A stretch of 5,321 nt of DNA from NCBI GenBank assembly GCA_019912505.1, contig JAIOIM010000810.1, positions 1-5,321 of the forward strand, in the 5' to 3' direction. Origin of the DNA: Ignavibacteriaceae bacterium (GTDB taxonomy: Bacteria > Bacteroidota > Ignavibacteria > Ignavibacteriales > Ignavibacteriaceae). Positions 1 to 5,321 of the stretch are shown here, in pieces. Below the pieces are notes generated by a model. It saw only the letters and a program-made list of their open reading frames with translations, was not told where the DNA came from and made no database searches. Each line of letters starts with the position of its first letter. The stretch's first letter is position 1. The position numbers and the translations under genes are program-made.

Positions 1-21
1 ATTAATAATAGAGCTAATGAA

Positions 22-711
22 ATGAATAACGAATTCCTCTCAACTATTAAAATAATGCCTGCAACGGTGAAGGAAATACCATTCATCGTAGAAACAATAA
101 TCGCGGCAGAAAAAAGCGGGACAGATATCATCGGCACATGCAGGTTTTTTGACCTCAGCGAAACAGAATATTCTGAAATGATTGTTGAATTATTAAATGA
201 CAATTCCCCGGGATACGATTATGCATTAAGCAGTTATCTTGTTGCCTTTGATGGAGACAAACCTGTCGGAGCTTTCGGCGCATGGTTAGAAGGTGAAGAT
301 GGCGTCAGCAGTATAATATTAAAAATTAATGCATTCATTGCGCTAATTGAGAGGGAAAAAGTTATTGAAATAAAAAATAGACTGCAACAATTAGGTGGAC
401 AAAGCTTCAGTCGGGATGAAGGAGCCTTACAATTTGAATTTGCTTATGTTATTCCAGAATATACCGGAAAAGGGATACTGCAACAAATAATGGCACAGCA
501 GGTTAAAAGGTACAAAAATACTGGAAAAAATTTTAATAAAGCACAGGTAATCTTAGCAAAAGAGAATCTACCTGCGATCAAATCCTATCAGCGGTTCGGT
601 TTTAAAATAACTGAAACTATCATGGTTGATGAAAAATTAGCGGAGCTATTTTCATATAGAGAAAGAGTGCTAATGGAATGTTCGGAAGAAATGTTAGTAA
701 AGTATTTTTGA
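22..711 (+). CDS. GNAT-family N-acetyltransferase, paralogue 1
   Basis: A 229-residue soluble protein with the GNAT fold, expected to move an acetyl (or other acyl) group from CoA to an amine in the cytoplasm. The CoA-binding motif A is seen as PEYTGKGILQQIM near residues 145-157 (G149, G151). Motif B is N182-x-x-A185-x-x-x-Y189-x-x-x-G193-F194. The N-terminal part has PFIVETIIAAEKS (20-32) and SYLVA followed by GAFGAWLEG (71-91), both echoed in the second GNAT gene. The first glycine-motif position is Thr148, where the paralogue has the usual Arg. The ATG at 22 is chosen because it matches the paralogue's N-terminus and has a weak GAG at 11-13. The frame is open to the window edge, so an upstream start cannot be excluded. 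The stop TGA (709-711) is half built by the inserted element that follows. The substrate is unknown; an amino sugar or amino acid used in surface glycan decoration is an inference from context. Confidence 0.85.
   Translation: MNNEFLSTIKIMPATVKEIPFIVETIIAAEKSGTDIIGTCRFFDLSETEYSEMIVELLNDNSPGYDYALSSYLVAFDGDKPVGAFGAWLEGEDGVSSIILKINAFIALIEREKVIEIKNRLQQLGGQSFSRDEGALQFEFAYVIPEYTGKGILQQIMAQQVKRYKNTGKNFNKAQVILAKENLPAIKSYQRFGFKITETIMVDEKLAELFSYRERVLMECSEEMLVKYF
704..709. repeat. Left copy of 6-bp target-site duplication
   Basis: ATTTTT lies directly outside the left terminal repeat of the 710-900 element and matches 901-906 exactly. It covers the last codons and the first base of the stop of the first GNAT gene. 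Low complexity means a chance match is possible, but the position is exactly as expected for a duplication. Confidence 0.65.
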
Positions 712-724
712 GTCTGGTCTAAAA
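710..724 (+). repeat. Left terminal inverted repeat of MITE
   Basis: GAGTCTGGTCTAAAA, perfectly complementary to 886-900. One more outward pair (709 T with 901 A) also matches, but those bases belong to the direct repeat if the 6-bp duplication is real. The first two bases complete the TGA stop of the first GNAT gene. Confidence 0.8.
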
Positions 725-755
725 AGGTCAACAATTCAATTTGAGATAGAACTAT

Positions 756-773
756 AAACCGTTGAAACGGTTT
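756..773. other. Short hairpin inside the MITE
   Basis: AAACCGTT, two bases, then AACGGTTT. As RNA this would form a six-base-pair AAACCG/CGGTTT stem with a TTGAAA loop. Related AACCGTTT and AAACGG words recur at 843-848 and 872-878 near the other end, so these are probably sub-terminal repeats of the element. No U-run follows, so a terminator is not claimed. Confidence 0.5.
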
Positions 774-793
774 CGTATAATATTAGTTTGTTG

Positions 794-821
794 TTAACCC
801 ACGACTTAAGTCGTGGGTTAA
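794..821. other. Perfect 28-bp palindrome in the MITE
   Basis: The left half is TTAACCCACGACTT and the right half its exact complement. As single strand it forms a 12-bp stem with a TTAA loop and a GC-rich core CCCACGAC/GTCGTGGG. The core resembles the sub-terminal hairpins recognised by IS200/IS605-type transposases, which often read CCCACGACT...AGTCGTGGG; this is recalled family knowledge, not a database match. No U-run follows on either strand, so it is not a standard terminator. Confidence 0.8.
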
Positions 822-885
822 TGAGAAAAGATAGAGAATCTAAAACGGGTTCACCTGTGCGCCGTGGCGTAACCGTTTATAACTA

Positions 886-900
886 TTTTAGACCAGACTC
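886..900 (-). repeat. Right terminal inverted repeat of MITE
   Basis: TTTTAGACCAGACTC, the exact reverse complement of 710-724, directly followed by the second ATTTTT copy. Confidence 0.8.
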
Positions 901-906
901 ATTTTT
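901..906. repeat. Right copy of 6-bp target-site duplication
   Basis: ATTTTT identical to 704-709. Removing the element and one copy joins ...AAG TAT TTT to TAA (709 plus 907-908), which restores an intact stop codon at the same place. That is independent support that 907 continues the original flank. Confidence 0.65.
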
Positions 907-1344
907 AATTTGATTACTTTCAGAAGCAAAGTTATAATGATAATATTTACCTAATGACAAGTATTCGCGCGGTCGATAAAATTAGTTTAATAATTTTAGT
1001 AAAATACTCTCAGGCACATCCAAAGGAAATGTTGGCAACTTTTTAATTATATTTCCCTATATTATGTGAGAAGGTAAAAGAAAATAAATATCATTTTTTA
1101 CAACTATACCATCCGCAAATTGTGAAAGCAGTTTATAGCGGGCGTACAATTATATAACTTAAATTGTAGTTAAAAAGTGGCTAACTTTAATGCTGGTTTG
1201 TTTTACAGTGCCCATAATATATGCCCACAATAAGTAATACAAGAATATTGCTTGTATTTAATAATGGTTTGAAATTTGAGTTTTGATTAAGTCATAACCA
1301 GTAATCGAGATTTGTTATTTGCACAATATTTCTAAATAATCGGA
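907..1344. other. Gene-free AT-rich spacer, possible decayed sequence
   Basis: No intact gene, tRNA-like fold or CRISPR is visible in these 438 bp. An imperfect inverted repeat links 1031-1053 (GTTGGCAACTTTTTAAT...) with 1163-1185 (...TTAAAAAGTGGCTAAC), about 18 of 23 positions matching over a 155-bp span, without a clear target duplication. One minus-strand frame between about 1150 and 907 reads as protein-like stretches such as DGIVVKNDIYFLLPSHII and PREYLSLGKYYHYNF, broken by in-frame TAG (about 1057) and TAA (about 982). A plus-strand frame in the same tract is also open for some 36 codons, so neither strand is convincing as a pseudogene. No good sigma-70 promoter could be assigned ahead of the second GNAT gene. 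Confidence 0.4.
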
Positions 1345-1346
1345 TT

Positions 1347-1350
1347 GAGG
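1347..1350 (+). promoter_or_regulatory. Ribosome binding site deciding the GNAT 2 start
   Basis: GAGG followed by nine bases and the ATG at 1360. It overlaps the alternative in-frame TTG at 1345, which rules out that longer start. Confidence 0.75.
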
Positions 1351-1359
1351 AAAAGTAAC

Positions 1360-2022
1360 ATGGCTACAGACATTTCACTTAGGAGAGCCCAGGCAAAAGA
1401 TATCGATTTTATAATTGAAACAATTATTGAAGCAGAAAAGAGTTTTTCAAATAAAATAAGTTATTGCCAGATATTTTCGCTAAGCGAAGTAGAACTCATC
1501 AAAATGTTTCAAAAAATATTGTCAGCGGATATTAAAGGTCAAGAGTTATGCTATTCAGAATATTTAGTAGCTGAAGATGATGCAAATTATGTTGGCGCGT
1601 GTGCCTCTTGGGTTGAAGGTACAGAAGGATTTAATAGTTCAGTACTTAAAGCAAATATATTGATAGAATATATGGGTTCAGAAAAAATTAATGAAGCTCA
1701 ACACCTTTTTAAATATTTACATCAAATAAACATTGAACGAGAACTAAATACATTACAAATAGTTAACGCATACATTAAACCCGATTATCGGGGGCGTGGA
1801 TTAATATCCAGATTAATTTCGGAGCACATTGAACAGCAAAAAATAAACTACCCGTTTATAAAAAAAGTACAACTGCGACCTACAGGTACGAACGAGAGTG
1901 CTTATAAAGCATATAATAAAATGGGCTTTGAATTTGTACTTGAGAAAAAAGTTGAAGAAGATTTCATTCTTGATTTTATCCCATCAAAATCCAAAATTCT
2001 AATGGAAAAATATTTAGAGTAA
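1360..2022 (+). CDS. GNAT-family N-acetyltransferase, paralogue 2
   Basis: A 220-residue soluble GNAT protein, clearly homologous to the product of the gene at 22-711 along its whole length by eye. Shared blocks include FIIETIIEAEKS (17-28) and EYLVAEDD...VGACASWVEG (67-87). The acetyl-CoA loop PDYRGRGLISRLI (141-153) has the canonical R144-G-R-G147 signature. Motif B is N178-x-x-A181-x-x-x-Y185-x-x-x-G189-F190. The start is ATG 1360 rather than TTG 1345, because a GAGG Shine-Dalgarno sits in front of it and the N-terminus then aligns with the paralogue. The stop is 6 bp from the stop of the convergent MBOAT gene. It keeps the better motif A of the pair, so it is the more confident active enzyme. 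The acceptor is unknown; N-acylation of an amino sugar or amino acid for the neighbouring acylation system is inferred only from proximity. Confidence 0.87.
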   Translation: MATDISLRRAQAKDIDFIIETIIEAEKSFSNKISYCQIFSLSEVELIKMFQKILSADIKGQELCYSEYLVAEDDANYVGACASWVEGTEGFNSSVLKANILIEYMGSEKINEAQHLFKYLHQINIERELNTLQIVNAYIKPDYRGRGLISRLISEHIEQQKINYPFIKKVQLRPTGTNESAYKAYNKMGFEFVLEKKVEEDFILDFIPSKSKILMEKYLE

Positions 2023-2033
2023 TTTATTCTAAA
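2013..2033 (-). terminator. Weak terminator-like hairpin between convergent genes
   Basis: TTTAGAGTAA, one base, then TTATTCTAAA: ten-base arms with one imperfect pair, spanning both stop codons. On the minus strand it is followed by TATTTTTCC, a short T-run suitable for ending the MBOAT operon. On the plus strand no T-run follows. The stem is AT-rich and weak. Confidence 0.3.
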
Positions 2034-3528
2034 ACTTAAAATACAAAAACGGTTGCATCTGAGCAGAACGAACCTGAGCAACTAACCAAATCATTACCGC
2101 AAGAATAATAGCTTGAAAAACGAGCGGTGTTTTTCCTAAAATATCAACAGTTTTCTTTTCCCAAGAATCGGGTAAAAAGTGACTCACGTAACCAATCACT
2201 ATTAAAAAAACTATTGATGGGTAAGCTACTACATATTGAGTAAATACTTCAGAATGGAAATAAGTAAATATTTGCTTTATCATATCTCCGGCATATTTAA
2301 GTGAGGGTGCTCTGAAAAGGATAGCCGTAAATGCAAGTAAATGAAATGTAAAAATTATTTGCAGTACTCTTAGCCACTTCGTATTTCTAATTTTTAATTT
2401 ATCATAAAACTCATCTCGATATGGCTGAGTATACATTGAAAAAACAAGAAAAAAACTATGAAGTAAACCGAATAATATAAATGTAAAACTTGGTCCGTGC
2501 CAAATACCTACCACAAAAAATGTAATAAAAATCGCTATCGCAGTTCCGAGCTTCCTATAATTTCTTAATGATATTTGTAATGGACGGAATAGATAATCCA
2601 GCAGCCAAGTGGAGAGCGACAGATGCCATCTGCGCCAATACTCCGCCACACTGTAAGCTTTGAACGGACGGTTAAAGTTATCCATCAATTCAAATCCAAG
2701 TAGAAGCCCGATGGCTAATGCCATATCCGTATAGCCTGAAAAATCAGCATAGCCCTGCAAAGCAGAGCCATAAACAGCAAGCAAATTTTCAACCCCTGTA
2801 AAACGAAGAGGGAAGCCAACCACTCTGTCTGTAAAATTTAAACTAATATAATCTGCAAGAACATATTTCTTAAATAAACCGGTACAAAGTAAAAATACAG
2901 CTAACCCGATTTTTTCTTTTGTAAATACAGGCTTCTCTTCAATTTGTGGGAGAAAATTAACAGCGCGGTCAATTGGACCCATTAGCACGTTTGGAAAGAA
3001 AAAAACAAAAAGAGAAAAATTTCTTAGGCTATTTATCGGTTCAAGCATTTCAAAATATATCTCAATAAGATAACTCATCGCCTTAAAAGTATAAAAGGAT
3101 ATACCTATTGGGAGGAAAATATCAAGCATATCAAAATGCCCGACTTTCAGTCCGTTCAAAATTTCGAAGAAAAAATTTGTATACTTAAAGTATCCCAGTA
3201 ACCCTAAGTTGACAATTATGGTAGCGGTTAATATTAGTCGCTTGTAACGCTGTGTTTTAGCATTAAAAATCCATGCGCCGGCATAAAAATTTATTATTGC
3301 AATAAAAACCAAGAGAAGAAGATATATACCAGCAGCCTTATAATAAAAGAATAAGGAAAAGAATATAAGTGTATATACTCTAAAACTATTACTTCCATTA
3401 AAAAACCTATAGACAGCCAGCACAGCTATAAAGAAGAAGATAAACATGCTTGAACCAAACAGCAGCGGGTCATGCGGAACGTATTCAAAGAGTTCCCGGA
3501 ATTTAGTCCAATCTATCGGATAGGGCAT
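2029..3528 (-). CDS. MBOAT-family O-acyltransferase (DltB/AlgI-like)
   Basis: A 499-residue polytopic inner-membrane protein of the membrane-bound O-acyltransferase family, the size of AlgI. It should take an acyl group from the carrier protein on the cytoplasmic side and make it available for transfer outside. Hydrophobic helices run throughout (for example 24-40, 51-81, 98-113, 328-365, 467-485). Family signatures in order are: FLPIGISFYTF (138-148), PNVLMGPIDRA (179-189), GYADFSGYTDMA (259-270), NRPFKAYSVAEYWRRWH (286-302) with H302, and GIWHG (341-345) with the expected catalytic H344. The protein ends in PFLYFKF (Y496), matching the aromatic C-terminal motif linked to DltX-type acyl relay. 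The ATG at 3528 is fixed by an in-frame TGA two codons upstream; its Shine-Dalgarno (GATGAG) is weak. It is the last gene of a leftward operon, 92 bp after the carrier protein gene. No terminator, promoter or convincing small gene was seen in that gap. Confidence 0.93.
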   Translation of the reverse strand: MPYPIDWTKFRELFEYVPHDPLLFGSSMFIFFFIAVLAVYRFFNGSNSFRVYTLIFFSLFFYYKAAGIYLLLLVFIAIINFYAGAWIFNAKTQRYKRLILTATIIVNLGLLGYFKYTNFFFEILNGLKVGHFDMLDIFLPIGISFYTFKAMSYLIEIYFEMLEPINSLRNFSLFVFFFPNVLMGPIDRAVNFLPQIEEKPVFTKEKIGLAVFLLCTGLFKKYVLADYISLNFTDRVVGFPLRFTGVENLLAVYGSALQGYADFSGYTDMALAIGLLLGFELMDNFNRPFKAYSVAEYWRRWHLSLSTWLLDYLFRPLQISLRNYRKLGTAIAIFITFFVVGIWHGPSFTFILFGLLHSFFLVFSMYTQPYRDEFYDKLKIRNTKWLRVLQIIFTFHLLAFTAILFRAPSLKYAGDMIKQIFTYFHSEVFTQYVVAYPSIVFLIVIGYVSHFLPDSWEKKTVDILGKTPLVFQAIILAVMIWLVAQVRSAQMQPFLYFKF

Positions 3529-3620
3529 ACATCACTCATCTTGTTAATTAAACATCAAGTTAGTTATTCAAATGTCCATACAGAATGAACACCATTTGTG
3601 TAATCTTTTTAAAAATTGAT

Positions 3621-3857
3621 TTAGGCAGGAAATTTACTATTAACAAGTGCCTGCAAATCTCCAATATTTTTTGCTTTTAATATTTCTAAGCCCTTAAACT
3701 TAATTCCATATTCCTTTTCAATTGAGACAATAATGTTGATATGATTGAGTGAATCCCACCCAGGTACTTGACTAGCCGTCATTTCCGGCTTTAGTTCAAA
3801 ATCATTATTAAGATTTAACTCTTTTTTTATCACAGCAAGCAGTTTTTCGGAAATCAT
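3621..3857 (-). CDS. Acyl carrier protein (DltC-like)
   Basis: A 78-residue acidic helical protein of the phosphopantetheine-binding family, close to the usual length of DltC and other dedicated carriers. The attachment site is Ser36 in VPGWDSLNHINI (31-42), at the start of helix 2. The following IEKEYGIKF and the LKAKNIGDLQALV tail (about 60-72) are typical of carriers that sit beside MBOAT and SGNH genes. An in-frame ATG at 3893 would add 12 residues and overlap the SGNH gene. The ATG at 3857 is preferred because GGAG lies just in front of it and the added residues do not look like a carrier N-terminus. It begins 13 bp after the SGNH stop, so the two are surely co-transcribed. It presumably carries an acyl or aminoacyl thioester for the MBOAT. 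The loading ligase is not in the window. Confidence 0.9.
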   Translation of the reverse strand: MISEKLLAVIKKELNLNNDFELKPEMTASQVPGWDSLNHINIIVSIEKEYGIKFKGLEILKAKNIGDLQALVNSKFPA

Positions 3858-3862
3858 TATTT

Positions 3863-3866
3863 CTCC
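3863..3866 (-). promoter_or_regulatory. Ribosome binding site deciding the ACP start
   Basis: On the minus strand, GGAG then five bases and ATG at 3857. No comparable site precedes the alternative ATG at 3893 (AACGCAA upstream). Confidence 0.7.
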
Positions 3867-3870
3867 AGTT

Positions 3871-5304
3871 TTAGTTATTCTTTGATTGTTCATTTGCGTT
3901 AATCAATACATCGGAAATCATTTCACCGAGATATTTAGCCCCATCATATGTAAGGTGACCATAATCTTTAGACGCATATGGTGGATGGTGGTTTACCCAT
4001 TCAACCATTGAGTTCATTCCTCCCATAGCCTCAAATTTATCCCAAAATGTTACCCCGGTATCCTCTGCAATTTTTTTCTGAGTTTCAATCATTTTTAGAG
4101 CATCTGGGCTGGTTACAAATCTGGACCCGTGTTTAATAACTTTATCGCCCAAACCAACCAACAAAATGCTTGTGGAAGGGAAGCTGCTTTGCAATTCTTT
4201 TATTACATCGGTCATCTGGCTGCGGTAGCTATTAAAATTAACATTACCGGCGGCGAGCATGTTCGCCCCAAATGTTAGGATGATTAGTTTGTAATTTAGT
4301 AAACGATCAAAATCTTTTTTATAATTCTCCGGAATGTCCTTAAAAGAAATTCCAGTATTTCCCCTCCAAGCAAAGTTATCCACATACACGCCATTACCGC
4401 TTTCGAGACTTACGCCGAAAAAATGAGCCTGACCTGCGGCTGTTGCAGTAATTTTTAATGTTTTTACTTCTCTTCCGGCATCAAGCAAAAGTTCCTGAAC
4501 GCCTTTACCAGGATTCAATGCAACTGTTTCTTCTTTCCCATTATCAAAAGAATACCTTATCGTTGATTTTTTTGCATTGGCATAGAATAATTTAGCAAGG
4601 GTAAAACTTTTTGATGACTGAGAAATAGGTTGAGCTTCATATTTTACCCACGCGCCCCCATTTTCTGGAACGGAAACAAATCCGTTTATTCCAAACGGTA
4701 CATCACGATTTTTTCCTCCTAAAGCGGAGTAAGTATTCCAGTTATCTGAAAAACTGTGCTTTGTTGTCATTCTAAAGCTGATATCTTGAGCAGTTATATT
4801 CATAAATCCTACACCATGTCCGCCAAACTGCTTTTGGAAGATAGTACGTATATCGGCAGTCCCAAAATCACCTTCATTACCACTATCGCCGTAATCTGCT
4901 ACTCTAACTTTTTGAGTTTTTGTGTTCTTAAGTGCATCGAAAAAATATTTCATCTGTCGAACATTTCCTGAGAGAGGCACCTTTTTCCCGGGCTCCATCA
5001 AGGAATAATTCAGAGTTGAATTATTTAGCAATCCAGCATAATTTTCTAACGAGGCAAATAATTGTTTATAATCAGCCGAAGCTTGAAGAACTTGATATTT
5101 ACTTTCATCACTATTACTATTCTCTTCAATTGGCGCCGAAGAATAGAAAATTGAATCGGGCTTAATATCAATAAATAAATCAATCGGTTTAAATGTATAC
5201 CCGCCTATAGTAAAATCTTCTGGAATAAAAGAAATCAACATAACAAGTAAAACTGTAGTTACAATTAATAGTAAAGGTCTATTTTCATCTTTTTTTATAC
5301 GCAT
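3871..5304 (-). CDS. SGNH/GDSL-type acyltransferase or esterase, membrane-anchored
   Basis: A 477-residue protein with a charged start (MRIKKDENRP) and one hydrophobic helix (about 11-28) acting as signal anchor, so the body should lie in the periplasm or outside the membrane. The SGNH fold is shown by block I YGDSGNEGDFG (138-148) with nucleophile S141, block III TFGANML (344-350) with N348, and block V KDYGHLTYDGAKYLG (446-460) giving D447 and H450. G318 in NTGISF is a candidate block II glycine. A roughly 140-residue insertion (about 176-315), rich in beta-like sequence and ending in GVYVDNFAWRG, splits blocks I and II and looks like a carbohydrate-binding-type sandwich. In MBOAT systems such proteins (DltD, AlgJ, AlgX) perform the final transfer to the polymer; the same role is inferred here. 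First gene of the visible leftward operon, with GGAG eight bases before the ATG. More genes may precede it beyond 5321. Confidence 0.88.
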   Translation of the reverse strand: MRIKKDENRPLLLIVTTVLLVMLISFIPEDFTIGGYTFKPIDLFIDIKPDSIFYSSAPIEENSNSDESKYQVLQASADYKQLFASLENYAGLLNNSTLNYSLMEPGKKVPLSGNVRQMKYFFDALKNTKTQKVRVADYGDSGNEGDFGTADIRTIFQKQFGGHGVGFMNITAQDISFRMTTKHSFSDNWNTYSALGGKNRDVPFGINGFVSVPENGGAWVKYEAQPISQSSKSFTLAKLFYANAKKSTIRYSFDNGKEETVALNPGKGVQELLLDAGREVKTLKITATAAGQAHFFGVSLESGNGVYVDNFAWRGNTGISFKDIPENYKKDFDRLLNYKLIILTFGANMLAAGNVNFNSYRSQMTDVIKELQSSFPSTSILLVGLGDKVIKHGSRFVTSPDALKMIETQKKIAEDTGVTFWDKFEAMGGMNSMVEWVNHHPPYASKDYGHLTYDGAKYLGEMISDVLINANEQSKNN

Positions 5305-5312
5305 TCGTAAGT

Positions 5313-5316
5313 CTCC
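5313..5316 (-). promoter_or_regulatory. Ribosome binding site of the SGNH gene
   Basis: GGAG on the minus strand with eight bases to the ATG at 5304. It supports this start. Only 17 bp upstream of the gene are in the window, so no promoter can be judged. Confidence 0.7.
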
Positions 5317-5321
5317 AATGT

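Larger units (their letters stand above)
710..900. mobile_element. MITE-like non-autonomous element, 191 bp
   Basis: The element is bounded by perfect 15-bp inverted repeats GAGTCTGGTCTAAAA (710-724) and its complement (886-900), with ATTTTT on each side as an apparent 6-bp target duplication. It has no coding capacity. Inside are a hairpin at 756-773, a perfect 28-bp palindrome at 794-821, and an imperfect outer pairing of the sub-terminal tracts: left ATAAACCGTT against right AACCGTTTATAA. The whole unit could fold as a long branched hairpin. Such size, repeats and lack of a gene fit a miniature inverted-repeat element mobilised in trans by a transposase elsewhere. I do not recognise the repeat ends as a named IS family. 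The insertion falls in the stop codon of the upstream gene. Confidence 0.75.

Noticed and set aside
776..781. TATAAT inside the MITE as an outward promoter
   Set aside because: A perfect -10 word, but there is no -35 match at 16-18 bp and no extended -10 TG, in AT-rich DNA where the word is expected by chance.
841..880. GGTTCACC and flanking stems as a tRNA or T-arm remnant
   Set aside because: No acceptor, D or anticodon arms can be drawn. The stems are better explained as sub-terminal repeats of the MITE.
1345..1359. TTG start for the second GNAT gene
   Set aside because: The TTG overlaps the GAGG ribosome binding site of the ATG at 1360, and the added residues have no counterpart needed for alignment with the paralogue.
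3529..3620. Small DltX-like gene in the gap between the carrier and MBOAT genes
   Set aside because: The only short minus-strand frame noted there has about 11 codons without a ribosome binding site or membrane helix, and the MBOAT already carries the relay-like C-terminal motif.
3858..3893. Longer carrier protein start at 3893
   Set aside because: It would overlap the SGNH gene by 23 bp, has no Shine-Dalgarno, and adds residues unlike a carrier N-terminus.
4219..4231. GCGGTAGCTA, similar to the ops element bound by RfaH
   Set aside because: It lies on the strand opposite to, and deep inside, the SGNH coding region and lacks the upstream G of the consensus, so it is most likely chance.
4756..5165. 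Two plus-strand reading frames of 71 and 77 codons
   Set aside because: They lie wholly antisense to the well-supported SGNH gene, overlap each other, and show no recognisable motif or ribosome binding site.

Overview
The window is AT-rich by eye (roughly one third G+C). It looks like part of an accessory cell-surface polysaccharide (O-antigen, capsule or exopolysaccharide) modification locus. A Gram-negative host, possibly a gammaproteobacterium, is the best guess from the gene types and locus style, but no marker in the window fixes the taxon.

Layout. The left half reads rightward: two diverged paralogous GNAT-family acetyltransferase genes (22-711 and 1360-2022), separated by about 650 bp without an intact gene. 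That gap starts with a 191-bp MITE-like element (710-900). It has 15-bp perfect terminal inverted repeats, a 6-bp direct repeat ATTTTT on each side, and a perfect 28-bp palindrome inside. The element sits in the stop codon of the first GNAT gene and supplies a replacement stop, so the protein keeps its length. The rest of the gap (907-1344) has no intact gene, an imperfect inverted repeat, and weak hints of decayed coding sequence.

The right half reads leftward and converges on the second GNAT gene with only 6 bp between stop codons. It is a compact operon in the order SGNH/GDSL-type membrane-anchored acyl-esterase/transferase (5304-3871), acyl carrier protein (3857-3621), and MBOAT O-acyltransferase (3528-2029). 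These correspond functionally to DltD, DltC and DltB of the teichoic acid D-alanylation machine, or to AlgJ/AlgX and AlgI of alginate acetylation with a carrier protein added.

How it may work (inference). An activated acyl or aminoacyl group is loaded on the carrier protein's phosphopantetheine (Ser36). The MBOAT passes it through the inner membrane, possibly via the tyrosine of its C-terminal FLYFKF motif. The SGNH protein then transfers it to a glycan outside. No adenylating ligase (DltA type) lies in the window; it may lie to the right of position 5321 or elsewhere. The two GNATs could N-acylate the cargo or an amino sugar of the target glycan. The cargo cannot be told from the sequence.
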